DNA from: Anaerocolumna sp. MB42-C2
GTDB lineage: Bacteria; Bacillota; Clostridia; Lachnospirales; Lachnospiraceae
NCBI RefSeq assembly: GCF_030913705.1
Contig: NZ_CP133190.1
Coordinates: 5,109,501 to 5,173,500, forward strand
DNA: 64,000 nt
Direction of reading: 5' to 3'
The notes under the pieces are model-generated. The model was not told the origin of the DNA. It ran no database searches and was given only the letters and a program-made list of their open reading frames with translations. The translations under genes were made by a program, and so were the position numbers. Each line of letters starts with the position of its first letter. Position 1 is the stretch's first letter. Shown piece by piece: positions 1 through 8,832 of the stretch.

Positions 1-1
1 A

Positions 2-469
2 ATTCCATTATTTATTTTTTATAGTAAATTAGGGGTACTAAACACTTCATTTTCTCTGATTTTACCGCAGGTTGGGTTTGCACTGCCACTTTCGGTTATG
101 ATGTTCTGCAGTTTTTATGGCTTTTTGCCCAATGAGTTATTGGAAGCAGCAATTGTAGATGGATGTAGTACCTACCGTATTTTTGCAAAAATTGTTTTTC
201 CACTGGCGCGAAACACGATAATTACTATAGCGTCGATGTATAGTATATTAATATGGAATGATTTTATTTTTGCTAATACATTTATCAGCGATGATGCTGC
301 AAAAACAGTAGCAATGGGTTTAAAAGACTATGTTGGTGCTTTCGGTAATGTGGATTGGGGATCAACCTTTGCAGCGATAACTATTACGATATTACCCCCT
401 ATGATTGTCTACTTTGCATTGAACCGATGGGTTACTGCGGGTATGACTATGGGAGCAACCAAAGGATAA
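2..469 (+). CDS. Sugar ABC transporter permease, MalG type (3' part only)
   Basis: The reading frame is open from base 2, so the gene begins left of the window; about 155 residues remain. It is an inner-membrane permease subunit of a carbohydrate ABC importer (MalG/binding-protein-dependent transport family). The cytoplasmic EAA loop that docks on the ATPase is visible as ELLEAAIVDGCSTYRIF, with the expected conserved Gly, and hydrophobic segments lie on both sides. The C-terminus ends in the family-typical basic G-x-TKG tail. A bidirectional terminator follows and the next gene converges on it, so this ends an upstream operon, probably another sugar importer of the same locus. Family call is firm; the substrate cannot be read from the sequence. 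Confidence 0.9.
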   Translation: MPLFIFYSKLGVLNTSFSLILPQVGFALPLSVMMFCSFYGFLPNELLEAAIVDGCSTYRIFAKIVFPLARNTIITIASMYSILIWNDFIFANTFISDDAAKTVAMGLKDYVGAFGNVDWGSTFAAITITILPPMIVYFALNRWVTAGMTMGATKG

Positions 470-516
470 TTTTATGTAGTTATTAATGGGAATAACTATT
501 TCTAAAGCAATAAAGA

Positions 517-553
517 AAAAAAGTGTGGATTTTATGGTCTCACACTTTTTTTA
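517..553. terminator. Bidirectional intrinsic terminator
   Basis: AAGTGTG (521-527) pairs with CACACTT (541-547), flanked by A-rich sequence on the left and seven T on the right, so it can terminate transcription from both sides. It lies between the convergent permease and LacI-type genes. Confidence 0.85.
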
Positions 554-621
554 TAATAAGTTTTTTAGTACCGGAACTAAAGTTTTTTGTTTGAGGCTGT
601 GTAAACTAAAAACTTTGGATA

Positions 622-1710
622 TTAATAAATCTGATTAGAGAAATGTTTCTTTACCGTGGATTCCCGGTAAATAGCATCGGTTTGAAGATAAGTTATAGTG
701 TATGGAAGGGAAGGGTTTTGAATCCGATCCAATAGCTTTTTAGCAGCAATGATCCCCATATCAGAACTGTGAGAATTTACAGTGGTCAGATGGGGTTCTA
801 CAACAACAGAAGCCGGAACGTTATCAAAACCGGTTACAAGAACGTTTTTGGGTACAGTGATATTCAGGTCTTTTAAACAGGAAATTAGCTGAATTGCCAA
901 GGAATCATTGGCACAAACAAAAAGTTCCGGTAATGGATCCATCATTTTTAAATTAGAAATCAACCACAAACGATCCCAGTATTTTAAATCATCTTTTTCA
1001 ATAATACAGAAAGATTTATTAACTGTTAGATCACAGCCCTGGAGAGCCATACAGAAACCAGTCCAACGTTCGTAGAAACTTAAACAGTGTGTATAGGATC
1101 CTACGAATCCAGCCCGGTTAATACGGTGTTCATAAAGAAGTTTTTTAACCATATTGGCTAATCTGTATTTACTTTCCATTAATAAAATATCTGCGTTTAA
1201 GTTGTCTTCTGCTGCAGTGTAATAGGAATCGATAAATAAAACCGGTTTATTCAAAGAGCTGAGCATTTTACAATATTCACGGTCAAATAATTCCACACAT
1301 AAGATTGCGTCAATATTATTTAAGTCAAAAGTATTCGGCAGCCGTAAATAATGAATATCAGTATCCTGGATAGTAAATAGGGATAGGGTATACCCATATT
1401 TACTGATTTCCTGCTCCATTGTGGTTAACAGGGAAGAGCCAATATGCTGCTTATCCGGAAACTTATGAAATGTCAGGGCAATGTTGCCATGGATATTAGG
1501 AGCAGCATTTTGTTCTGAGGATTTAATAATATTAAAGGATTCTGGCATAGTGGAAAATTGTCTATAATTCAGTTCCGCCGCTCTCTTTAAGACCTTCTGT
1601 CTGGTTTTTTCTGAAATATTTTCACTGCCATTTAATGCTTTAGAAACGGTAGTGCGGGAAAGATGAAGTGAATCTGCAATATCCTGCACTAATATTCTTT
1701 GCTTTGCCAT
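622..1710 (-). CDS. LacI-family transcriptional regulator
   Basis: A 362-residue DNA-binding repressor. The N-terminus is a LacI helix-turn-helix with a hinge (IADSLHLSRTTVSKALNGSE, then KTRQKVLKRAAELNY, about residues 11-50). The rest is a periplasmic-binding-protein-like sensor domain ending in the family's dimer region (ASVVVEPHLTTVNS, then GIIAAKKLLDRI). It is transcribed away from the fructoside genes and faces them across a 395-base control region containing TTTACA/TGTAAA inverted repeats, which are likely its operators. It probably represses the GH32-GH172 genes and itself until a fructose-type effector binds. Effector identity is inferred from neighbours only. Confidence 0.92.
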   Translation of the reverse strand: MAKQRILVQDIADSLHLSRTTVSKALNGSENISEKTRQKVLKRAAELNYRQFSTMPESFNIIKSSEQNAAPNIHGNIALTFHKFPDKQHIGSSLLTTMEQEISKYGYTLSLFTIQDTDIHYLRLPNTFDLNNIDAILCVELFDREYCKMLSSLNKPVLFIDSYYTAAEDNLNADILLMESKYRLANMVKKLLYEHRINRAGFVGSYTHCLSFYERWTGFCMALQGCDLTVNKSFCIIEKDDLKYWDRLWLISNLKMMDPLPELFVCANDSLAIQLISCLKDLNITVPKNVLVTGFDNVPASVVVEPHLTTVNSHSSDMGIIAAKKLLDRIQNPSLPYTITYLQTDAIYRESTVKKHFSNQIY

Positions 1711-1740
1711 AATGTTAAAAATTCCTTTTCTTTATCTCTT

Positions 1741-1771
1741 TTGTAAACCTAATACAGAAGTTGGTTTACAA
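1741..1771. promoter_or_regulatory. Candidate LacI operator 1
   Basis: Perfect 9-base inverted repeat TTGTAAACC (1741-1749) and GGTTTACAA (1763-1771) with a 13-base spacer, 30 bases upstream of the LacI-type start codon. It shares the TTTACA/TGTAAA half-site with the sites at 1829 and 12205. Probably autoregulatory. Confidence 0.55.
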
Positions 1772-1828
1772 TTTTTATTATATCACAGAAAGAATGTGCA
1801 CGCAATATGTTTACAAATAGTAATTATG

Positions 1829-1842
1829 TTTACAAATGTAAA
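1829..1842. promoter_or_regulatory. Candidate LacI operator 2
   Basis: TTTACA-AA-TGTAAA, two perfect 6-base arms around two bases, typical in size and symmetry of LacI-family operators. A further GTTTACAAA half-site lies at about 1809. It is located between the divergent LacI-type and GH32-like genes. Confidence 0.5.
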
Positions 1843-1935
1843 AATTTAAAAAATTAAATAGGCATATAAAACATACAAAATATATAAAAACATTCTGTTT
1901 GATTTGTTTGAATATACAAATCAAACAAAGACAGA

Positions 1936-1963
1936 TTGACAAATGTTTAAAAAGTGTTAAAAT
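1936..1963 (+). promoter_or_regulatory. Promoter for the GH32/GH172 genes
   Basis: TTGACA (1936-1941), a 16-base spacer and TAAAAT (1958-1963) reading toward the GH32-like gene at 2106. The leader that follows holds a GCCGG hairpin at 2056. Confidence 0.5.
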
Positions 1964-2055
1964 AAATTTACACATAAGAAATACAGATATATAAATAAAT
2001 TGAACATATGTAAAAGTTTTAAGGAAAGTTATGAAACGTATGCAACAAAAAATAG

Positions 2056-2083
2056 GCCGGACCTATTGAGGCCGGCTTTATTC
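2056..2083 (+). terminator. Leader hairpin, possible weak terminator or attenuator
   Basis: GCCGG (2056-2060) pairs with CCGGC (2072-2076) and is followed by TTTATTCT. It sits 30 bases before the first gene of the operon, between promoter and ribosome site, so it could attenuate read-through; the stem is short and the T-run broken. Confidence 0.35.
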
Positions 2084-2105
2084 TAACAAAAAAGGAGAGA
2101 AGATA

Positions 2106-3533
2106 ATGGATTTATTTTATACTCCGGAATATGCAAAAACCGGTGATGTAATACCTTTTTATAATGAAGAATTGAAACAGTTTGATCATTATTACTTAAA
2201 GAACTGGAATCCGGATGCACCAAAGGACAAAATTGTTCATGGCTGGCATCGAATTACAACCATGGATAACCGGAATTATATTGAAACGCCTACAAAAATC
2301 CATGGAGGAACCGGTTCCGTTATTAAAGCAGATGGCCTGTACCATATGTTTTACTGCACATTTGATCAGAATCCCCCTGCGCAGTGGGCCAGACATGCAA
2401 TCAGTAAAGATCTGACCGAGTGGGAGGACGTTCCGGAGGATAAGTTCGGTCCGGATGGTGTGATTTACAATATGTCTGACTGGAGAGACCCTTATGTATT
2501 TTGGAATGAAGAAGAGAATAAGTGGTGGATGCTTCTGGCAGCCAGAGAGAATGCTCCAACGGAAAGAAACGGTTGTGTAGCTCTTTGCGCATCAGAGGAC
2601 CTGTCAAAATGGGAATATAGAAAGCCGATCTATGCGCCACGCTTTAACCAGGCAGCAAACGAATGCCCGGATTTATTTAAAATGGGTGACTGGTATTATC
2701 TGGTATACTCCAATTATACGGACGGTTTCTGTACTTATTACAGGATGAGTCAATCTTTAAACGGTCCCTGGATTCGCCCGGAAGTGGATACTTTTGACGG
2801 TAGGGCTTTTTATGCGGCTAAGACCGGTTTTGACGGAAAAGACCATTATGTATATGGATGGAATCCCACCAGAGGCGAGAATGGTTGGGGATTTGACCCG
2901 GGTAAAGACTTCGGTAAGGATTATAAAACCTGGAACTGGGGCGGCTCTATTGTAGTGCATAAGATTATCCAGCGCGCAGACGGTACCCTGGGAGTGTGCC
3001 CGGTAGAAAGTGTGGCAAATGCATTTAATAAAATACAAAATGCCAGCTTACAGTCCTTAACCGGAAACTGGGTAATAAATAAAAATACAGCAGTCTGCGA
3101 GTCTATGGATGGCTTTTCTTCCGCAATTGGTGATAAAATTCCGGAATTATGCTGTATTAAGGCGAAAATCAAATATAACGGAAATCCAACCCGATTTGGT
3201 ATTGCCTTACAAGTGGATGATACTTATGCACAGGGATATTATCTGATGTTTGAACCCTGGTACAACCGTATACAGTTCCGTTCCGGACTTCGGATGTATG
3301 AACAGGGAGGGCAGATGTTCCCTTATGCAGTAGAAATGGAACGTCTGATTAAACTGGAAGCGGGGAAAGAATATGAGCTTGCAATTTATATTCAGGATAC
3401 TCTTGCGGTTCTTTATGTAAATAATGAACTGGCATTTGGATTCCGTATGTACAATGAAAAGGATCGTCAGTTAGGTTTCTTTGTATCAGAAGGAACTCTG
3501 GAAGTAAAAGATGTAACCATTGAAGAGGAATAA
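2106..3533 (+). CDS. Divergent GH32-like (clan GH-J) glycosidase
   Basis: A 475-residue cytoplasmic enzyme (no signal peptide) with a five-bladed beta-propeller followed by a beta-sandwich, the GH32/GH43-type layout. The canonical WMNDPNG nucleophile motif is absent; instead GDVIPFY (Asp14) occupies that place. The other two signature blocks are clear: DWRDP (residues 125-129, stabilising Asp128) and NECPD (Glu186 as acid/base). A ribosome site (AAGGAG) precedes the ATG. Its stop lies 43 bases before the GH172 start, so the two are probably co-transcribed. A fructosidase acting on a short or modified fructoside, perhaps inulobiose, is likely from context; the exact linkage is not readable. 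Confidence 0.8.
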   Translation: MDLFYTPEYAKTGDVIPFYNEELKQFDHYYLKNWNPDAPKDKIVHGWHRITTMDNRNYIETPTKIHGGTGSVIKADGLYHMFYCTFDQNPPAQWARHAISKDLTEWEDVPEDKFGPDGVIYNMSDWRDPYVFWNEEENKWWMLLAARENAPTERNGCVALCASEDLSKWEYRKPIYAPRFNQAANECPDLFKMGDWYYLVYSNYTDGFCTYYRMSQSLNGPWIRPEVDTFDGRAFYAAKTGFDGKDHYVYGWNPTRGENGWGFDPGKDFGKDYKTWNWGGSIVVHKIIQRADGTLGVCPVESVANAFNKIQNASLQSLTGNWVINKNTAVCESMDGFSSAIGDKIPELCCIKAKIKYNGNPTRFGIALQVDDTYAQGYYLMFEPWYNRIQFRSGLRMYEQGGQMFPYAVEMERLIKLEAGKEYELAIYIQDTLAVLYVNNELAFGFRMYNEKDRQLGFFVSEGTLEVKDVTIEEE

Positions 3534-3576
3534 GAAGAGTACACTAAGAAATAAATACCATATAGGAGGAAATATC

Positions 3577-4677
3577 ATGTTTCATAACAGTATGGCAACA
3601 TTGCCGATTTTAAAAACAGGTAAAAGCAGAACCATTAACTGGGAAAACAGGACTGGGCAAAAGGGTGGGGGAGGCATGGCCGCCAGCGATCTGGGCCCAG
3701 AGAGAAAAGGATCACCCTGTATTCCGAAAATATCGGCCGGTGAGACAGTGACACTGGCAGAAATGGAGGGACCGGGTGTCGTTCAGCACATATGGATTAC
3801 CGTAACCGACCGTACCAGCGGCCGCAACCGATATGTACTTAGAGATTTGGTGCTGCGTATGTATTGGGATGGGGAAGAAACACCTTCTGTGGAAAGTCCT
3901 TTAGGCGATTTTTTCTGTTGTGGATTCGGTGTTTCCTATCCGGTTAATTCTATGCCTATCGTTGTAAACCCGACCAGGGGATTTAACTCGTATTTCCCTA
4001 TGCCGTTTGGAAAGAAAGCAAAAATTACGATAGAAAACCAGAATGATGAAGATATTAATGCATTTTTCTATCAGGTGGATTACTGTCTATATGATGAACT
4101 TCCGGAAAATACTGGCTATTTTCATGCTCAGTGGAGAAGACAGCGTCTAACCGAAAAAGGCAAAGATTATGTAATCCTTAACGGAGTGAAAGGAAAAGGC
4201 CAGTATGTTGGTACTTACATGGCACTTACGACCTTAGAACGTTATTGGTACGGAGAAGGAGAAGTAAAATTCTATCTGGATGGTGATGAAAAATATCCTA
4301 CAATTTGTGGAACCGGAACGGAAGATTATTTCGGAGGTGCCTGGAGTTTTGCAACCCAAGAGAACGGCAGGACCATAGAAAATACCTATTGTACACCATT
4401 TATGGGGTATCCTTATTATTCCCATCATGATACTTTTATCCATAACGATTACCATAATGATGATCAGATGCCCCAGAGAAGCTTCTATCGTTGGCATGTG
4501 ATGGATCCAATTCTATTTGAGGAAGATCTTAAAGTGACGATTCAGCAGATTGGGGTATACCACGGCGGCTTATTTGAAAGACAGGATGATGTGGCAACAG
4601 TAGCTTACTGGTACCAGACAGAACCCCATAATCCTTTCGGAACGTTAATGGAACGTAAAGAACGCTGGCCCAGATAA
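3577..4677 (+). CDS. GH172 (DUF2961) family enzyme, putative alpha-fructofuranosidase / difructose dianhydride hydrolase
   Basis: A 366-residue DUF2961 protein, the family now classed as GH172. Its founding member, from Bifidobacterium dentium, is a difructose dianhydride I synthase/hydrolase. Family hallmarks are FNSYFPMPF (residues 136-144), WYGEGEVKFYLDGD (224-237) and GTGTEDYFGGAW (245-256); the Glu residues in the last two blocks are the candidate catalytic pair. The ATG at 3577 was chosen because AGGAGGA lies seven bases before it; an in-frame start at 3520 would overlap the upstream gene. There is no signal peptide, so action is cytoplasmic. Position between two GH32-type genes supports breakdown of difructose anhydrides or alpha-linked fructosides to fructose. 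Family is near certain; substrate is inference. Confidence 0.88.
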   Translation: MFHNSMATLPILKTGKSRTINWENRTGQKGGGGMAASDLGPERKGSPCIPKISAGETVTLAEMEGPGVVQHIWITVTDRTSGRNRYVLRDLVLRMYWDGEETPSVESPLGDFFCCGFGVSYPVNSMPIVVNPTRGFNSYFPMPFGKKAKITIENQNDEDINAFFYQVDYCLYDELPENTGYFHAQWRRQRLTEKGKDYVILNGVKGKGQYVGTYMALTTLERYWYGEGEVKFYLDGDEKYPTICGTGTEDYFGGAWSFATQENGRTIENTYCTPFMGYPYYSHHDTFIHNDYHNDDQMPQRSFYRWHVMDPILFEEDLKVTIQQIGVYHGGLFERQDDVATVAYWYQTEPHNPFGTLMERKERWPR

Positions 4678-4756
4678 AGAAACGAGAAAAGATACCGAAA
4701 AAAGGGCAATTAAAAATTAAAGATGATAGAAACGAAGGCTAAGAGGGGAAGAGAGA

Positions 4757-6220
4757 ATGAGTAAAGTGTTAGAAAAAGCCAGAAAATATGAAATTGAAGT
4801 TTCAAAACAGATTCCGGAGGGACAAAAACCATCCTTCCATGTATGTGCACCGGTTGGCTGGATTAATGACCCTAACGGTTTTTCACTGTATCAGGGAGAA
4901 TATCATTTGTTTTATCAATATGATCCCTATCATGTTACTCAGGGGTTAATGCACTGGGGACACAGCAAATCAAAAGATTTTATTAAATGGGAACAGCTGC
5001 CGTGTGCTTTGGCACCGGATTCCAGTTATGATGGGCAGGGTTGTTTTTCTGGCAGTGCAGTGGAACATGACGGAAAACATATCCTGATGTATACTGGTGT
5101 ACTGGATAAAGAACAGGAAGACGGTTCCAGATTACTAAGGCAGACACAGTGTATTGCAATAGGAGACGGAGTGAACTATGAAAAACTGGATAGTAATCCG
5201 GTGATTACTAGTGATTTGCTGCCGGAAGGAAGCAGCAGGGAAGATTTCAGGGATCCGAAGATCTGGATAGAGGGAGAAGACTTCTATGCAATAATTGGAA
5301 GCAGGAGTGATAATACCGGCGGTCAGATTGTCTTGTTTAAATCCAAAGATGCAAAGAACTGGGAATATTTAGGTATTGTAGATGAAAGTCGAAATGAATA
5401 TGGAAAGATGTGGGAGTGTCCGGATTTCATTTACATAGACGGCAAACTGGTATTGCTCATTTCACCCACAGATATGCTGGCGGAAGGTCTGGAATTTCAT
5501 AATGGTAATAATACCATATATATCCTTGGGGATTATGACTTGGAAAATCATAAACTAATCCGGGAACGTGTAACAGCCATAGATTATGGACTGGATTTTT
5601 ATGCACCGCAGACACTGGAAACCGCAGACTGCAGAAGGATTATGATTGCGTGGATGCAGAGCTGGGATAACCATATCACACCGAAACACTTTAAATGGTC
5701 CGGTCTCATGACGGTTCCAAGGGAATTGTGTGTAAAAAACGGAATATTGTATCAAAATCCGGTAAGGGAATTAGAAAATTATTACCAGGACAAAGTAGAG
5801 TATGAGGCAGTAACTGTAAATGGGGAAAAAGAATTTATCGGTATTCAGGGCAGACAATTTGACATGACTGTGGAAGTGGAGACCGGTGATTACAAAGAAT
5901 TTGCTGTCCGCCTTGCTGCAGATGATAAATGTTATTCGGTTCTGCATTATAATGCGAAAGAAAATACGGTGACATTTGACCGTACTTGTTCCGGACTGAG
6001 TAAGGATATCATACATAAACGTTCCATGTATGTAAAAGAGCAGGGCGGTAAAATAAAACTACGTATATTGATGGACAAATATTCGGTGGAAGTTTTCGTA
6101 AATGACGGAGAACAGGCGATGACTTCTCTGATTTATACTTCCATGGAAGCGGATCAAATCCGATTCCTTAGTAAAGGTGAAGTTAAATGTAACATCGTCA
6201 AATACGATGTTGTAATATAA
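4757..6220 (+). CDS. scrB: GH32 beta-fructofuranosidase (sucrose-6-phosphate hydrolase type)
   Basis: A 487-residue canonical GH32 enzyme. The nucleophile motif WINDPNG holds Asp38, the stabiliser motif FRDP holds Asp166 and the acid/base motif WECPDF holds Glu220. A C-terminal beta-sandwich follows (SVEVFVNDGE). There is no secretion signal, so it hydrolyses imported sucrose(-6-phosphate), inulobiose or related beta-fructosides in the cytoplasm. GAGGGGAAGAGAG precedes the ATG. It lies 79 bases behind the GH172 gene, and the fructokinase that would take its product follows after a MATE gene. As no PTS sucrose permease lies here while an ABC importer does, an unphosphorylated substrate is more likely, so the symbol is by family only. 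Confidence 0.9.
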   Translation: MSKVLEKARKYEIEVSKQIPEGQKPSFHVCAPVGWINDPNGFSLYQGEYHLFYQYDPYHVTQGLMHWGHSKSKDFIKWEQLPCALAPDSSYDGQGCFSGSAVEHDGKHILMYTGVLDKEQEDGSRLLRQTQCIAIGDGVNYEKLDSNPVITSDLLPEGSSREDFRDPKIWIEGEDFYAIIGSRSDNTGGQIVLFKSKDAKNWEYLGIVDESRNEYGKMWECPDFIYIDGKLVLLISPTDMLAEGLEFHNGNNTIYILGDYDLENHKLIRERVTAIDYGLDFYAPQTLETADCRRIMIAWMQSWDNHITPKHFKWSGLMTVPRELCVKNGILYQNPVRELENYYQDKVEYEAVTVNGEKEFIGIQGRQFDMTVEVETGDYKEFAVRLAADDKCYSVLHYNAKENTVTFDRTCSGLSKDIIHKRSMYVKEQGGKIKLRILMDKYSVEVFVNDGEQAMTSLIYTSMEADQIRFLSKGEVKCNIVKYDVVI

Positions 6221-6232
6221 TAGATGAGGGCC

Positions 6233-6287
6233 GCCGCACCAGGAAATAAGACCGGAACAATAGACCGTTTACTTTTCCTGATGCGGC
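6233..6287. repeat. 14-base inverted repeat between GH32 and MATE genes
   Basis: GCCGCACCAGGAAA (6233-6246) and TTTCCTGATGCGGC (6274-6287) pair over 14 positions with one G-T wobble and a 27-base loop. No T-run follows, so it may be an mRNA-stability or partial termination element between the hydrolase genes and the exporter gene. Confidence 0.6.
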
Positions 6288-6321
6288 ATTGTTATGTACA
6301 ATAAAAGACAGGTGGCTGATA

Positions 6322-7674
6322 ATGACAAAAAATATGACACAGGGAAATCCAATGAAAGTAATTTTTGCTTTTTCATTTCCTATGCTGTTAGGAGGGATCT
6401 TTCAGCAGATTTATAATATAACTGATGCATTAGTCTTAGGGAATTTTGTAGGATCACGGGCGTTGGCAGCGGTGGGGGCTACCGGCTCGGCTACCTTTTT
6501 TCTGTTAGCGGTGGCATCGGGACTAACAAATGCTTTCGCTATAGTCATTGCACAGTACTTTGGTGCGGGAGATGAGAAAAAAGTACGCCGTACGACAGCA
6601 GGTACGATCTATATTATGGCTGCGGCCGGAATTATTTTATCCCTGGCAGGCATTTTCGGTGCAAGACCGCTGATGGAACTTTTGCAGGTTCCTGAGGATA
6701 TCAGGGATCAATCTGTTGTATATATCCATATATGTGTCGGAGGTTCGGCGGGACAGATTGTGTACAATGGTGCTGCATCTATTCTGAGGGCAGTAGGGGA
6801 CAGCCGGACACCTCTTTATTTTCTTATTTTTTCTACGGTACTCAATGTGGGAATGGATGTCCTGTTTGTCACAATACTGCATATGGGAGTGGCAGGTGCG
6901 GCAACGGCCACCATTCTATCACAGCTTACAGCAGCCGTTCTGTGTGTGGTTTATATTTACCGAAGATTTGCAATTTTCAGACTGCATAGGGAAGATTTCC
7001 GGCCGGAGTTAAAGATAATCGGAATAATTGTAAAAATCGGTCTTTCCATGAGTATACAGAGTATTCTTCTATCCATTGGTGAGATGACGGTCAGTGCGGT
7101 GGTAAACGGATTTGGTACAGATGTGGTAGCCGCATATACAACCGGCAACCGGGTGCACCAAATAGCAGCATTGGTGTTTTTGAATCTGTCTCAGGCCTTT
7201 GCATTATATGCCGGACAGAATCTGGGTGCGGGGAAACTGGATCGTATAGAGGAGGGCTTTAAAAAAGTGGCACTGCTGATTTTGGGTTTAAGTGTTGTGG
7301 CCGGGATATTTATTTTCTGTTTTGGTGAACAGTTTGTGCGAGTATTTATCTCTTCTTCCGATACCCATGTGGACAATGTAGTAAAAGTAGCAGGCGGTAT
7401 GCTGAGGATTATTTCCTTTTTTTATCCTTTCCAGGGATTAATCTGGCTTTATAACAATACGATGCGGGGGATGGGAGAGATCATGATACCACTGATTTCC
7501 GGTATCATTGAACTGGCTGTTAAGGTAGGACTTTCTATTATGTTGGCAGGGTTATTTGGTTATGTCGGTATCTGGTATGCCGGACCGATTGGATGGGTGC
7601 TGGGAATGCTGCCTGCTTTTATTTGGCTGCACAGCGGAAAGTGGAAAAATCATGTGGATAAAATTGTCGGATAA
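6322..7674 (+). CDS. MATE family multidrug/organic-cation exporter
   Basis: A 450-residue membrane protein with the 12-helix, two-fold repeated MATE layout; the first repeat opens with FAFSFPMLLGGIFQQIYNITDALVLGNFVG, cut here as PMLLGGIFQQIYNITDA. It expels a small molecule using a Na+ or H+ gradient. The ATG at 6322 follows GACAGGTGG; a start at 6289 would lack a ribosome site and would overlap the right arm of the upstream inverted repeat. It lies between the GH32 and fructokinase genes. MATE genes often sit in Clostridial sugar loci without a proven role; overflow export of a sugar or by-product is a guess. Confidence 0.9.
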   Translation: MTKNMTQGNPMKVIFAFSFPMLLGGIFQQIYNITDALVLGNFVGSRALAAVGATGSATFFLLAVASGLTNAFAIVIAQYFGAGDEKKVRRTTAGTIYIMAAAGIILSLAGIFGARPLMELLQVPEDIRDQSVVYIHICVGGSAGQIVYNGAASILRAVGDSRTPLYFLIFSTVLNVGMDVLFVTILHMGVAGAATATILSQLTAAVLCVVYIYRRFAIFRLHREDFRPELKIIGIIVKIGLSMSIQSILLSIGEMTVSAVVNGFGTDVVAAYTTGNRVHQIAALVFLNLSQAFALYAGQNLGAGKLDRIEEGFKKVALLILGLSVVAGIFIFCFGEQFVRVFISSSDTHVDNVVKVAGGMLRIISFFYPFQGLIWLYNNTMRGMGEIMIPLISGIIELAVKVGLSIMLAGLFGYVGIWYAGPIGWVLGMLPAFIWLHSGKWKNHVDKIVG

Positions 7675-7740
7675 AGAAGAAAATTCTCAGTTAATTATAC
7701 TATTAAGTTAGATGCTGCAATAACGATAATATAGCAGAAA

Positions 7741-7763
7741 CAAGGAAATGATATTTTTCCTTG
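7741..7763. repeat. Hairpin upstream of fructokinase gene
   Basis: CAAGGAAA (7741-7748) pairs perfectly with TTTCCTTG (7756-7763) around a 7-base loop. No T-run follows on either strand. A TATAAT at 7802-7807 downstream, 22 bases before the fructokinase ATG, may be a -10 box, although no good -35 partner is seen. Confidence 0.4.
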
Positions 7764-7828
7764 ACCGGTAGATAAAGGAAACTTGGCCAGGTAGATATTC
7801 TTATAATATAGGAAAAGGAGACACAAAT

Positions 7829-8794
7829 ATGAAAAAATTTGATGCAGTAGCACTCGGGGAGTTATTAATTGATTTTACAGATAATGGGAGGAGCATCCAG
7901 GGGAATACTATATTCGAAGCAAATCCGGGTGGGGCACCTTGTAATGTACTGGCCATGCTGAATAAATTGGGCCGTAAGACAGCATTTATCGGCAAAGTCG
8001 GAAAGGATATATTCGGAGTTAAACTAAAAACTGAATTGGAGGAAATCGGGATCGACACCTCCAACCTGGTTATAGATGAGGAGGTCCGCACCACACTGGC
8101 CTTCGTGCAGACTTTCGATGGCGGGGACCGGGATTTCTCTTTTTACCGTAATCCGGGTGCGGATATGATGTTAACAGCGGAAGAAATTCAGGATAGTCTG
8201 GTAACAGAAGCAAAAATTTTTCATTTCGGAACTCTTTCCATGACCCATGATGGGGTACGGGAAGCGACCAAAAAAGCCGTTACCCTGGCAAAATATAGCG
8301 GAGCGGTAATTTCGTTTGACCCTAACCTGCGTGAGCCATTGTGGAAATCCCTGGATGATGCTAGGAAGCAGGTTGATTATGGTTTATCCCAATGTGATGT
8401 ATTAAAAATCTCTGACAATGAGCTTTTATGGTTTACTGAAGAAAAGGAGTTTGATGCAGGAATTTCTGTAATTCGTGCTAATTACCATATTCCGCTTATC
8501 TTACTGTCCATGGGACGGGACGGCAGCCGGGCTTATTATAAAGATTTATCCGTGGAGGTACCTTCTTTCCTGCAGGAGAACACCATTGAAACAACCGGTG
8601 CGGGGGATACTTTTGGAGGAAGCTGCTTAAACTATGTATTGGAATATGGTCTTAATAACCTGGACGAAGAGAAATTAAAAGAGATGCTTACCTTTGCCAA
8701 TGCTGCTGCATCTATTATCACCACCAGGAAAGGTGCATTGCGTGTTATGCCCGAAGCAGACGAAGTAAAAGCATTTATTCAAAACAGAAAATAA
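7829..8794 (+). CDS. scrK: PfkB-family fructokinase
   Basis: A 321-residue ribokinase/PfkB-fold sugar kinase: ATP + fructose to fructose-6-phosphate (or 1-phosphate). The N-terminal GELLIDF and PGGAPCNVL (sugar lid with the GG hinge) and the C-terminal ETTGAGDTFGGS (catalytic Asp and anion hole, about residues 253-264) are intact. AAAAGGAG precedes the ATG. It collects fructose released by the GH32/GH172 enzymes and feeds glycolysis. Length and motifs match cytoplasmic fructokinases of sucrose and fructan operons; fructose specificity rests on both similarity and context. Confidence 0.92.
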   Translation: MKKFDAVALGELLIDFTDNGRSIQGNTIFEANPGGAPCNVLAMLNKLGRKTAFIGKVGKDIFGVKLKTELEEIGIDTSNLVIDEEVRTTLAFVQTFDGGDRDFSFYRNPGADMMLTAEEIQDSLVTEAKIFHFGTLSMTHDGVREATKKAVTLAKYSGAVISFDPNLREPLWKSLDDARKQVDYGLSQCDVLKISDNELLWFTEEKEFDAGISVIRANYHIPLILLSMGRDGSRAYYKDLSVEVPSFLQENTIETTGAGDTFGGSCLNYVLEYGLNNLDEEKLKEMLTFANAAASIITTRKGALRVMPEADEVKAFIQNRK

Positions 8795-8832
8795 ATACAA
8801 AATAACAAACAGTAATGTTAAATGGAGGAAAT

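Noticed and set aside
2196-3172. Several open frames on both strands inside the first GH32-like gene
   Set aside because: They overlap a gene with clear catalytic motifs, lack ribosome sites and have no protein-like pattern.
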